Shown here one piece after another: positions 1 through 7,831 of a DNA stretch of 16,825 nucleotides (positions are counted from its first letter, which is position 1; every line of letters starts with the position of its first letter). The stretch is from Desulfobacula sp. (GTDB lineage: Bacteria > Desulfobacterota > Desulfobacteria > Desulfobacterales > Desulfobacteraceae). The stretch is taken from contig NZ_JAIOSW010000293.1 in assembly GCF_021107415.1 (NCBI RefSeq), forward strand, positions 1-16,825, given 5' to 3'. The notes under the pieces were generated by a model. It had not been told where the DNA came from. It did no database searches and saw only the letters and a list, made by a program, of their open reading frames with translations. Both the position numbers and the translations under genes were made by a program.

Positions 1-192
1 CATGGGCTGGACAGGGACTGTAATCCCAAAATAGACGCCTGTTAAGATATAAAAAAGTCCTACAGAAAAAAATATCCCTGTTGAACTTAAACCATTGACC
101 AGAATCATACCAAGTGCCAATGGCAGAATGGTTCCAAGATCCCCTAAAGAGCCTGCAAATTCCTGCCGGTTAAACTGGTATTTCAGTGTCAA
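1..192 (-). CDS. MOT1-family putative molybdate/sulfate transporter, N-terminal fragment
   Basis: This is the first 64 codons of a membrane transporter whose remainder lies beyond the left edge. The translation from a TTG codon at 192 reads TLKYQFNRQEFAGSLGDLGT, continues into hydrophobic helices, and ends at the window edge with VPVQPM. An FNRxEFaGslGDLGTilPL start followed by a PVQPM segment is characteristic of the MOT1-type molybdate transporters related to SulP sulfate permeases. The TTG start is supported by an in-frame TAA six codons upstream and an AAGGA Shine-Dalgarno about 9 bases before it. It begins 33 bases after the TrmO-like gene on the same strand, so it is probably the last visible member of the long minus-strand operon. 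Substrate (molybdate or sulfate) cannot be settled from this fragment. The family call is from recognised motifs only. Confidence 0.75.
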   Translation of the reverse strand, partial: MTLKYQFNRQEFAGSLGDLGTILPLALGMILVNGLSSTGIFFSVGLFYILTGVYFGITVPVQPM

Positions 193-225
193 AGGATCTT
201 CCTTTTATTTGAGATTAAACGTATT

Positions 226-711
226 TCAGATTTCAATAAACCGGTCATCAGATTTTAAAAATTCAGATTTTTCCTGGTTATTTTCAAGCCAGCCAACTGC
301 TGTCACATTTTTTGTATCAAATTTCGGGACATAGGGTTTGATATCAATCAGCGGCGTTCCATTCAGCACATCTATTCCTTCAATAATCAACCTGTTACCT
401 TCTCTTTTGAGCAACCGGACAATGGAGAGCCCGATGGGATTGGGCCGTCTGGGTGCCCGCGTGGAGAAAAGACCTCTTTTATGATCATCCATAAAAGGTT
501 TGACGATCAGGCTATATCCTTGTGACTGATGAAAATGATAGAGAAGAATGATGTGGGAAAATCCTTCCAGATCATTTAAACCCTGTTCATATTCCCTGTC
601 TATGACAATGGTTCCCTGAATTTTAGCAGCTCCAGAGGGCTGTATAGGCATGCCTTTTAAATCGTCAAAGGGTGTTTCGATTATACCGATTGGACTAATA
701 CTGATGCTCAT
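226..711 (-). CDS. TrmO/TsaA-family protein (SAM-dependent tRNA methyltransferase-like), short form
   Basis: This 161-residue protein has the TsaA/UPF0066 beta-barrel fold, which in E. coli TrmO binds S-adenosylmethionine and N6-methylates t6A37 in certain tRNAs. Visible family motifs are the N-terminal PIGIIETPF, the core STRAPRRPNPIG at residues 83-94, and LNGTPLIDIKPYVPKFD at about 116-132. E. coli TrmO is about 235 residues. This protein stops after the barrel and lacks the extra C-terminal domain, so tRNA methylation should not be assumed. Its ATG lies 3 bases after the stop of the GGDEF gene, and its AAAGGA ribosome site sits in the last codons of that gene, implying translational coupling. 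It is followed by a MOT1-type transporter gene. Family assignment is secure; exact function is inferred. Confidence 0.85.
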   Translation of the reverse strand: MSISISPIGIIETPFDDLKGMPIQPSGAAKIQGTIVIDREYEQGLNDLEGFSHIILLYHFHQSQGYSLIVKPFMDDHKRGLFSTRAPRRPNPIGLSIVRLLKREGNRLIIEGIDVLNGTPLIDIKPYVPKFDTKNVTAVGWLENNQEKSEFLKSDDRFIEI

Positions 712-714
712 TGT

Positions 715-1776
715 TTATTGTCCTTTAAATACTATTGTTTTATTTCTTCCATTTTGCTTGGCTTTATAAAGGGCATTATCTGCCCGGCTGATCCAGTCTA
801 TTGCATTTTTTACACCCGAATCTTTATAAAATCCGGAAATCCCAAACGACATGGTAATATTTAAAAATTTATTCTTCAGAATTTTTCCTGTTTCATCTGC
901 CTTTTCAAATTTTGTTTTTTCAATATTTTTTCGCAACCTTTCAACAACCTGAAAGCCTGTTTCTTCATTTGTTTCATCAAAAATCAATAAAAATTCTTCT
1001 CCGCCATACCTTCCGGCAACATCAAAAACCTCTCGCATGGACTTGGAAAGGATATCCCCCACCTTTTTTAGCACCAGATCACCCTGAATATGCCCATAAG
1101 TATCATTGACCTTTTTAAAAAAATCAATGTCCCCCATGACAATGCAGGCAGATGAGGAAGGCTTTCGTGCAAACCGTTTTATTTTTACTTCAACTTTTTG
1201 TTTAATTTTACCACTGTTATAAAGCCCTGTAAGATTATCATATTCTGCCTGATGTTCGAACCGGGTTTTGAGTAAAATAGTACTTAAAAAATTACACATA
1301 ATTTCAATACAAGCCACTTCATGATCCTTAATGGAAGACTCTTTCCCGCCAAAATCGCCGCCAAAAAGATAGGCCCCGCCAAAATTTTCCGGTAAATAGA
1401 CATAACCCATGATATCGCATCCCATTCCCGGTACGTTGATATATGAAGTCCGCCTGTTTAGGAATGCCCTGACTTCATTAACATGTTTTTTGTCCGGGTT
1501 ATCCAAAAACAATCTTAGTTTCCTGCCTTCTTTAAGGTCAACTCGTAAGCCTTTTGGATCCATAACTTTTACAATTTCAAGTATCAACCTGTTTTCAATG
1601 ATATTGGAAACCTTATATAACACGCTGACATCAAACATCATGGTTTTTCGGATGATTTCCAAGGGAAAATTAAAGCTATCTTCTTTGCTTGCATTGGCAT
1701 CCAGGTTTTGTAAAAAACTGGTTAATCTTCCCAGGTGATTCAGAACTATTTTCGCATCAGATTCAAATTTTTTCAT
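715..1776 (-). CDS. Diguanylate cyclase with N-terminal GAF-like domain
   Basis: This 353-residue protein probably makes c-di-GMP from two GTP. The C-terminal GGDEF domain starts at YDNLTGLYN (about 179-187), has GDIDFFKKVNDTYGH (about 215-229), and carries an intact GGEEF active-site motif at 258-262, then SFGIS and ADNALYKAKQNGRN. Residues about 36-172 look like a GAF-type sensory domain; no membrane helix is seen, so it is probably cytosolic. The allosteric RxxD I-site expected just before the active site reads EVFD, with an arginine one position too far away, so product inhibition may be altered. The chosen ATG at 1776 overlaps the glpB stop as ATGA and has GGAAAA upstream. A longer reading from 1854 would run 26 codons into glpB and is not favoured. 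The last codons carry the ribosome site of the next gene. Confidence 0.88.
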   Translation of the reverse strand: MKKFESDAKIVLNHLGRLTSFLQNLDANASKEDSFNFPLEIIRKTMMFDVSVLYKVSNIIENRLILEIVKVMDPKGLRVDLKEGRKLRLFLDNPDKKHVNEVRAFLNRRTSYINVPGMGCDIMGYVYLPENFGGAYLFGGDFGGKESSIKDHEVACIEIMCNFLSTILLKTRFEHQAEYDNLTGLYNSGKIKQKVEVKIKRFARKPSSSACIVMGDIDFFKKVNDTYGHIQGDLVLKKVGDILSKSMREVFDVAGRYGGEEFLLIFDETNEETGFQVVERLRKNIEKTKFEKADETGKILKNKFLNITMSFGISGFYKDSGVKNAIDWISRADNALYKAKQNGRNKTIVFKGQ

Positions 1777-3086
1777 ATAAATTTTCCATTCTGAATTTGA
1801 AGATAGGATTGGATGGCATGAAAGCTTGTTCCAATGGAAAGCCCGGCACCGCATTTACTTCTCATCCAGTCCTGATGGGCCAGGATGGAGCCCGAGGCAA
1901 ACAAATGATTAAAAACCGGTTTTTTCTTTTTCGTGACCGGCCTGAAAAAATCATCTGTTTCAATGCCTGCCTGATTGATCTTGTGACCGTCCGGATTGAA
2001 AAAATCAGGCCTGTGCCACTCTTTCCTGGTTTTTGGCTGGCAAACCGGCAGATCAAATATACTTTCATAAATCTTTTTCTGGTCAGCATAAAGGCCTTTT
2101 CCCAAAAACCTTCCTGTTGCCAGCAATACCGCCTTTGCATGTACAATGGCAGGAAAAATCTTTGATCCTAATTGGCACTCAAATCCTTTATTTGATGCTT
2201 TCAACACCTTTATCACCCGCTGGTTCTGCAGCAGGGTGACACTTGAACCTTCAATGGCTTTCATCAGTGTTTCTTTGAGCCTGATCCCGGGAACAGAGAT
2301 AGGTGATGTTGGTATTTCAAATACTTTGATATTCAGTTCCTTTTCCAGCATGTTCAGGATCTTTCCTGAAGATTGAACACCTAAAATAGCCGGAAGACCC
2401 AGATAGCTTTCTCCTTTCAAAAGCGGTTTTACCAGTTTTAAAAATTTTTCCTGTATTTGCTCGGTTTCCAAACTTCTTGCTAAAAAGGGTGTAAATACTT
2501 CTGATCGCAATTGGGTGCCGGGAAATTCAAGACATTGAGTTCTGATACCGGGCCAATTTTTTTTCATCATTTCTTTAAAAAAAACAGCAGAGAATTCTCG
2601 CAATCCTCTAAAATCAAGGATCAGACATGGCCCTTTTTTCTTGAATGCTTCAATATTTGATCTCATGGTGACGGGCAGTCGATAGGTGGGCCTCAGAGTG
2701 CCAAAGGGTGTCATGACCATTGAGTTTAAGGCATCATATCCTGTATAGGTCAACCCCTGACTTTTCAAGGATTTTATCAGTTCATAAAACGCTTGTTTTA
2801 ACGGTTCTTTTTTTATTTTTGCGTAAGGATGATCCGGCATTTGATCATAAATTTTTAAAACCATGTCCCAGGGCTTTTTACTGACCCTTTCTCTTTGTGT
2901 CAGGCCTTTTTGGGTCAGGGATAGTCCCCACAGATCCAAAAGACCACTTGAATATTCAAATCCGCCTGCACCACCGGCAACCACACTGTTAATCTTTCGG
3001 TTCGCTGCAAAAAGGGCGGCTGACATACCGGCCATACCTGATCCGATAATAAACAGATCTGTTTCAATATGTTGGAAAGATTCCAT
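1773..3086 (-). CDS. glpB: Anaerobic glycerol-3-phosphate dehydrogenase subunit B
   Basis: GlpB is the flavoprotein partner of GlpA in the anaerobic enzyme that oxidises sn-glycerol-3-phosphate to dihydroxyacetone phosphate and passes electrons to the membrane quinone pool. The N-terminus DLFIIGSGMAGMSAALFAAN (10-29) is a dinucleotide-binding Rossmann motif. It is followed by YSSGLLDLWG (45-54), matching the SSGxLDLL signature of GlpB. The C-terminal FASGSILAHQDWM...CGAGLSIGTSFHA (about 396-424) matches the flavin-binding end of the family. The length of 437 residues is close to the E. coli protein (419). It starts 17 bases after glpA with a GAGG ribosome site and overlaps the downstream GGDEF gene by 4 bases. 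In E. coli a glpC iron-sulfur subunit follows; here it does not. Confidence 0.9.
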   Translation of the reverse strand: MESFQHIETDLFIIGSGMAGMSAALFAANRKINSVVAGGAGGFEYSSGLLDLWGLSLTQKGLTQRERVSKKPWDMVLKIYDQMPDHPYAKIKKEPLKQAFYELIKSLKSQGLTYTGYDALNSMVMTPFGTLRPTYRLPVTMRSNIEAFKKKGPCLILDFRGLREFSAVFFKEMMKKNWPGIRTQCLEFPGTQLRSEVFTPFLARSLETEQIQEKFLKLVKPLLKGESYLGLPAILGVQSSGKILNMLEKELNIKVFEIPTSPISVPGIRLKETLMKAIEGSSVTLLQNQRVIKVLKASNKGFECQLGSKIFPAIVHAKAVLLATGRFLGKGLYADQKKIYESIFDLPVCQPKTRKEWHRPDFFNPDGHKINQAGIETDDFFRPVTKKKKPVFNHLFASGSILAHQDWMRSKCGAGLSIGTSFHAIQSYLQIQNGKFI

Positions 3087-3103
3087 TAAAACCTCATTCC
3101 TTG

Positions 3104-4684
3104 TTATTTTTCAAATTCAAGCCCATAAAATCCGCAATACAAGGCTTCACAAAGCTCTGCCTGGGAGAGCTGACCGTCCCACAAAACCGGACGCTGCCCG
3201 ATAAACCGTTCATGGAGCAGATCTTTTATATTATAAATACCATCATCATCTTTCAGGTATGCTTCGTCATACATGAATCCTGTAACCCTCTGACAGCAAA
3301 AGGTTCCCTGGCAGGCTCCCTTACCCAGCCGTGAGTGGATACGAAGAGCGTTGAGATCGGGCTTTTTCTTGGTTTCCTTAAGCCATGATATCAGCTGTTT
3401 AAACTGATTTTTTGAAATCATTTCACATTCACACATGGTAATATCATCTTTCTTGCCCTTTTTTGCCCAAAGCCGAAAGGATATCCCGGCTTCTGTCATC
3501 TGGCTGGGGGCTTTGGATCGCAATGGTTTTAATGCGGTCTCGCACTCCTTTGTGTTTTTGAGTTTCTTTGCAACCAAGTCTGCTGTTTTTTCAGCCATTA
3601 ATCTAAAAGTCGTCATTTTACCACCGGTAATGGTGATAAAATTATCGATTTCATGTGCTTCATGATCCATCAAGACAAAGCCCCTTGAAACAGACCGGTC
3701 ATCACCTGAACTGCCTTGACCGGAACCCTGTTCACCGATTAAGGGGCGGACACCGGCATAGGCCCTGATAATCCTTGTGTTCTCAAGCACGGGTACGATG
3801 GCTTTTGCTTCTTTTACCAGAAGATCGGTCTCTTCAATGGAGGGCTGTATCTTTTCAAGGCTGTCTATTCGTCTGGAAGTGGTTCCGAAAATAGACACTG
3901 TACCCCCGGGAACCAGGATATCCCCGTCAGAAGGAATTCTCAACCGGTTTATCACACGGTTGGTAATCCTGTTATGGGTAATCAAAAGACTCCCCTTGGA
4001 ATAAATCATATCCACGTGAATTCCGGCAAGCTCTGCTATTTCACCTGCCCATGCCCCTGCCGCATTTACCACAATATTTGATTCTATTTCAAATATTCTT
4101 TTATTCAACAGGTCTCTGGCCACAACTTTTTGGATGACTCTGGATGTGGTAATAAATTTTGTAACCTTGCAATGGCTAAAATACCTGGCCCCGTATTCAA
4201 TGGCCTGGTTCATATTTTCGAGGCTGATATGAAAGGGATCAACCGAAGCATCTTCAACCCTGAAGGCTGCCACGATCTCATTTGAAAGACCGGGCTCAAG
4301 CTCCATGGCTTGTTTCACACTCAATTTCCGGCAGGGAATCCCGGCCTTTTTACAAAGTTGTGGAAACAAGGAAATATAATCTTCTTTATCCTTCCGGGTA
4401 GCCACATAAAGTCCACCTGTCTCTTCAATACAGTGAGGGGCAATTTTTTTTAAGATATCCCCTTCTTTTTTGCATTCCATCGCTGATATGAGATCAGAAG
4501 AGACATACCTGGCCCCGCTGTGAAGAAGGCCATGATTTCTGCCGGATGCACCGGAATTGATCATGTCCTTTTCCAGGACGATGGATGAAATCCCCCTGAA
4601 AGATAGATCCCTTGCAAGCCCGGTCCCGGTAACACCGCCGCCTATAATAAGGACATCTGTTTTTAAATTTTTCTTTTCAATCAT
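3104..4684 (-). CDS. glpA: Anaerobic glycerol-3-phosphate dehydrogenase subunit A
   Basis: GlpA is the FAD-containing catalytic subunit that oxidises glycerol-3-phosphate. From the ATG at 4684 the protein has 526 residues. VLIIGGGVTGTGLARDLSFR (11-30) is the FAD-binding Rossmann motif, GRNHGLLHSGARY (48-60) is a GlpA/GlpD signature, and the mid-region GDILVPGGT and ITGGKMTTFRLMAE also match. The C-terminal BFD-like domain keeps four cysteines in CxC (418, 420) and CxxxxC (458, 463) spacing for a [2Fe-2S] cluster, which separates GlpA from aerobic GlpD. The 4684 start gives the same distance to the Rossmann motif as E. coli GlpA. An ATG at 4726 (preceded by TTG at 4729) would add 14-15 residues and cannot be excluded, since neither start has a strong ribosome site. 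It follows ynjF on the same strand. Confidence 0.92.
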   Translation of the reverse strand: MIEKKNLKTDVLIIGGGVTGTGLARDLSFRGISSIVLEKDMINSGASGRNHGLLHSGARYVSSDLISAMECKKEGDILKKIAPHCIEETGGLYVATRKDKEDYISLFPQLCKKAGIPCRKLSVKQAMELEPGLSNEIVAAFRVEDASVDPFHISLENMNQAIEYGARYFSHCKVTKFITTSRVIQKVVARDLLNKRIFEIESNIVVNAAGAWAGEIAELAGIHVDMIYSKGSLLITHNRITNRVINRLRIPSDGDILVPGGTVSIFGTTSRRIDSLEKIQPSIEETDLLVKEAKAIVPVLENTRIIRAYAGVRPLIGEQGSGQGSSGDDRSVSRGFVLMDHEAHEIDNFITITGGKMTTFRLMAEKTADLVAKKLKNTKECETALKPLRSKAPSQMTEAGISFRLWAKKGKKDDITMCECEMISKNQFKQLISWLKETKKKPDLNALRIHSRLGKGACQGTFCCQRVTGFMYDEAYLKDDDGIYNIKDLLHERFIGQRPVLWDGQLSQAELCEALYCGFYGLEFEK

Positions 4685-4772
4685 GAATTGCCTGGCCTTT
4701 TGTTGAATCAAAAGCAGTTTCTCCATCAAAACTCAGGATAATAGCCCCGATTTCAAATTTATTACCTGTAAG

Positions 4773-5441
4773 TTATGGATTGTTACCAATCTCCATGCTC
4801 TGTTTAAATACCATCTTTTCCTTATTCTTGGCAACTTCTTTCAATCTTGCATATCCTGACCAAACCCTTGTTATCGTAGTAATCAGACAAAGAAAAGCAA
4901 AAAAAAAGGCAAAGAAAGAAAAATGATCCGGAAAAATACAGATTATTGTAAAAAAAATAATGGTTTCCGTGCCCTCGGTGAGTCCTCCAATATAATACAT
5001 GGCCTTATGAGGATAGGCCAGACTGTTCAAATCATATTTTTGGGCCATGACGGCAAAGGCAAGAAAACTGGTCCCTGTTCCCACAAAACTCAGTAACAAA
5101 AAGACTGCGGGAATGGCATTATTTTGAGGATCTGCCAAAGCAAAACCTGCAACCATACCGGAATAAAAAATAAAATCCAGGCAGATATCCAGGAACCCAC
5201 CAGCATCTGTTTTATTCGTCAGTCTTGCAAGGGCTCCATCCAGCCCATCCATGAACCGGTTCAAGATGATAAAAAACAAACCGATTATGTACCAGTTCAT
5301 CCATAGAGCAAAAAAAGCAAGCAGCCCTATACCAAAACCGGCAATTGTAACCTGGTCCGGTTTGATATCTTTTTTTTTAAGGATACGGGCACAGGCTTTC
5401 AAAGGTATTTGAACTAATTTTATCGCCCAGGGATCGAGCAT
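4773..5441 (-). CDS. ynjF: YnjF-like CDP-alcohol phosphatidyltransferase family membrane protein
   Basis: This is a 222-residue polytopic membrane protein of the family that transfers a phosphatidyl or similar group from a CDP-linked donor to an alcohol. The metal-binding signature is DGLDGALAR (65-73) followed by G81, D85 and D89. Between AR and the conserved glycine there are 7 residues where PgsA-type enzymes have 8; E. coli YnjF, as I recall it, has the same short spacing. Other YnjF-like stretches are GTGTSFLAFA, YYIGGLTEGTETI and TRVWSGY, so this is YnjF rather than PgsA or PssA. About six hydrophobic helices are visible. The start at 5441 lies 4 bases after the ynjD stop with GAAGGA upstream. 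The acceptor alcohol is unknown; its position between the importer and glpAB suggests glycerol-phosphate chemistry, which is inference. Confidence 0.9.
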   Translation of the reverse strand: MLDPWAIKLVQIPLKACARILKKKDIKPDQVTIAGFGIGLLAFFALWMNWYIIGLFFIILNRFMDGLDGALARLTNKTDAGGFLDICLDFIFYSGMVAGFALADPQNNAIPAVFLLLSFVGTGTSFLAFAVMAQKYDLNSLAYPHKAMYYIGGLTEGTETIIFFTIICIFPDHFSFFAFFFAFLCLITTITRVWSGYARLKEVAKNKEKMVFKQSMEIGNNP

Positions 5442-5445
5442 GGAT

Positions 5446-6084
5446 TTATCCTTCTTCTTTGTTCAGGTTTAATATCATCCCGCCCTCTGGGCAATCCATG
5501 GGATCATGGGTCACTAAGAGTGCCGGAATATTCATTCTTCTTATCTGAGTAAAAACAAAGGGTCTGATTTTTACCTTAAGGGTTTGATCAAGTTTTGAAA
5601 AGGGCTCATCCAGCAGCAGGGCAGCAGGTTCGGCCAAAAGACTTCTCAAAAGACTGACCCTTGCTTTCTGTCCTCCTGAAAGGCTTGAGGGATCACGCTT
5701 TTCAAACCCTTCAAGCCCTGCTGTTTTAAGGGCTTTGTCGATTCTTCTTTTTCGTTGGACCCTGGATACTTTCTCTTTAATGGCAAAGGCAAGGTTTTTA
5801 CCGATATCCATGTGAGGAAAAAGAAGATCATCCTGAAAAAGCAGTCCGATATTCCGCTCTTCCATGGGCAGGGTTAGCATATTCCGGCCATATAAGCGGA
5901 TGGACCCTTTGAGGGTAAATACAGGGTCCAGGCTTCCTGACACAGCAGACAAAAGTGTGGACTTTCCACACCCGCTTGGCCCCATAATGGTGGTAATCTC
6001 ACCCGGCTTAATTACAAGATTCACCGGATCAAATATGGTCGACCCCTGCCTTAATATGCTGACCTTTTCCAATTCAAGAGACAT
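5446..6084 (-). CDS. ynjD: ABC importer ATP-binding protein YnjD
   Basis: This is the cytoplasmic ATPase of the YnjBCD importer. From the ATG at 6084 it has 212 residues. It carries all ABC motifs: Walker A GPSGCGKST (35-43), Q-loop LLFQDDLLFP with Q84, signature LSGGQKARVSLLRSLLAEP (135-153), Walker B ALLLDEPFSKLD (155-166) and switch VTHD with H193. The PMEERNIGLLFQDDLLFPHM and LSGGQKARVSLLR wording and the short C-terminus with no regulatory domain match E. coli YnjD closely. The reading frame stays open another 24 codons upstream into ynjC, but the 6084 start has AAGGAA about 8 bases away and leaves a 10-base gap after ynjC, so it is preferred. It is followed by ynjF after 4 bases. Confidence 0.92.
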   Translation of the reverse strand: MSLELEKVSILRQGSTIFDPVNLVIKPGEITTIMGPSGCGKSTLLSAVSGSLDPVFTLKGSIRLYGRNMLTLPMEERNIGLLFQDDLLFPHMDIGKNLAFAIKEKVSRVQRKRRIDKALKTAGLEGFEKRDPSSLSGGQKARVSLLRSLLAEPAALLLDEPFSKLDQTLKVKIRPFVFTQIRRMNIPALLVTHDPMDCPEGGMILNLNKEEG

Positions 6085-6094
6085 AATCTTTTCC

Positions 6095-7822
6095 TTATAC
6101 CTGCATTCCTTTTCTATTGTAATACAAAAATTTGGGGAAGATAATGGCCACTGCATAAATAATCATGGGTAAAAGCTGCTGAATAAGAGCATAAACCGCA
6201 ATGGCCCTTCGATCTGAGCCCGATGCAATATTAACAACCTCTGTTGTAATCGTTGAAAATCTTCCTGCGCCCACCAGCATCGTGGGAATATATTGTGCCA
6301 CACTCACGGAAAACCCGATGGCAAAAGAAAACAAGATCGGTCTTAACAGCATGGGTAATTTTATTCTAAACAAAGCAATTGTATAAGATTTTCCCAAAAG
6401 CATTGCCTGGTCGGTAAGCCGTCCGTCAAAAGCCAGATATGTGGCACTTAAGGCGATAAACATATAGGGCAGTACAAACAGCAGGTGAGACCCCATAAGC
6501 GTAATCCAATAACCGTCCATCTTCATGATAACCAGCAGAAGCTGAATACCTGCCATAAATGTGATCTGGGGAACCAGTAACGGAAGATATAAGAAATAAT
6601 GGATATACTTGTTATAATTTTGGGTCTTGTTTTTCCCGATCTGATTTTTTTTGGAATTGACATCATGCTCCAGACAGCCGATGGTAAGAATCAGTCCGAT
6701 GAAAGCCGATGCCATTCCTGTTAACAAGGTTGTCATCACGGGATCAAAAGATGAAACAAGACCCTTGGCCCAGAGTTTTAGTGTCCATGCTGCTGGAAGA
6801 AAATCAGGGAAACGCCACTGCCATGTTAAAGACCAGATTACAAGAATAACAGAGCAAACACCGGTGAACAGGATAGTGCAAATTACTATATAAAAAACTA
6901 TCGGTTTAAACCGTGTTAAAAAAGAGTGCCGTTTTCCATTTGTAATCCAGAACCTTGAAAAAAAACCGGCTGTTCTTTCGATAAGATAAACAGATAAAAT
7001 ACTTAAAAGCACAATAAAAAAAAGAAATAAAGACCCGGCTGCAGCAAGCAGTTTAAAGCTTACATCCGGATCATTGAACCATTTCAAAATCAGTACGGCA
7101 AGTGTTGGTGGAGAGCTTGGGCCCAAAATAATGGCCATATCCACAACTGAAAGAGAATAGGCAATGATGGCAAAAATTGATAGCCGTAAATGAGGATATA
7201 ATTTTGGAATTAAAATTTTCATCCAGATCTGCTCTTTTTTATACCCAAGCGCCCTTCCGGCCAAAAGTGTTTTTTCAATATCAAGCTGACCCAGGGCACC
7301 CATGGTAACCATAATCAAGAAAGGAAACTCTTTGATCGCCAATGCAATAGTAAGACTAATTCCTGCAGGGTCATTGAGAAGAATCCAGTCCGGTGGATAG
7401 GTAAAACCAGTCAAGGACGGTGATACCATCCTCATTACCCACCCGGAAGGTGCAATTAAAAAACCAAAGCCAATGGCAAATGCTGCATGGGGAATCGAAA
7501 GAATTGGGGAAAGAATTTTTTCAAAAAATTTCCATAATGCATTTCCATAAGAAAAGGAAATAAATAATAAGGCAAGGCTTACAGCACCAAAAGAGGCTGT
7601 TAACCCGGAGAAAAGCGTCACAAGGATGGATGTTTGAATACCCGGGTAAGAAAAAAGATCAAACCAGACAGATAATGAAAACTGTGTATGCCCTATAACG
7701 GGCAGGTAGTTCATGGATGGCAGGATTGTTCCAAGAAGACCTGCCAGAATAGATATACAAAACAAACCGATAACAAAGACAGGAAAAATGCGGCTCTTTT
7801 CCTGTCCAGGCATCTGCGTCAT
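6095..7822 (-). CDS. ynjC: ABC importer double permease YnjC
   Basis: This is the inner-membrane channel of the YnjBCD importer, 575 residues against 511 in E. coli. Two binding-protein-dependent permease halves are fused in one chain, so one YnjC can serve as the whole channel. The first half runs to about residue 285 with an EAA-like coupling loop at about 185-210 (AGRALGYKKEQIWMKILIPK). The second half runs from about 308 with a loop at about 469-494 (LTDQAMLLGKSYTIALFRIK). Roughly twelve hydrophobic helices are visible. YSLSVVDMAIILGPSSPPTL (222-241) and SVSVAQYIPTMLVGAGRFST (505-524) are nearly identical in style to E. coli YnjC, making the assignment firm. The extra length is mostly in the N-terminus and a polar linker at about 386-405. 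It starts 9 bases after ynjB; the ribosome site is weak. Confidence 0.92.
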   Translation of the reverse strand: MTQMPGQEKSRIFPVFVIGLFCISILAGLLGTILPSMNYLPVIGHTQFSLSVWFDLFSYPGIQTSILVTLFSGLTASFGAVSLALLFISFSYGNALWKFFEKILSPILSIPHAAFAIGFGFLIAPSGWVMRMVSPSLTGFTYPPDWILLNDPAGISLTIALAIKEFPFLIMVTMGALGQLDIEKTLLAGRALGYKKEQIWMKILIPKLYPHLRLSIFAIIAYSLSVVDMAIILGPSSPPTLAVLILKWFNDPDVSFKLLAAAGSLFLFFIVLLSILSVYLIERTAGFFSRFWITNGKRHSFLTRFKPIVFYIVICTILFTGVCSVILVIWSLTWQWRFPDFLPAAWTLKLWAKGLVSSFDPVMTTLLTGMASAFIGLILTIGCLEHDVNSKKNQIGKNKTQNYNKYIHYFLYLPLLVPQITFMAGIQLLLVIMKMDGYWITLMGSHLLFVLPYMFIALSATYLAFDGRLTDQAMLLGKSYTIALFRIKLPMLLRPILFSFAIGFSVSVAQYIPTMLVGAGRFSTITTEVVNIASGSDRRAIAVYALIQQLLPMIIYAVAIIFPKFLYYNRKGMQV

Positions 7823-7831
7823 TATCTTTGT

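Noticed and set aside
1777..1854. N-terminal extension of the GGDEF protein reading into glpB.
   Set aside because: It would overlap glpB by 82 bases, has no family similarity, and the ATG at 1776 has a ribosome site and a classic ATGA overlap.
1689..2376. Plus-strand open frames opposite glpB and the GGDEF gene as possible extra genes.
   Set aside because: They lie wholly opposite well-supported conserved genes, have no ribosome sites or recognisable motifs, and look like shadows of the coding strand.
6085..6156. N-terminal extension of YnjD reading into ynjC.
   Set aside because: The ABC domain begins right after the ATG at 6084, which has AAGGAA at good spacing; the extension overlaps the conserved end of YnjC.
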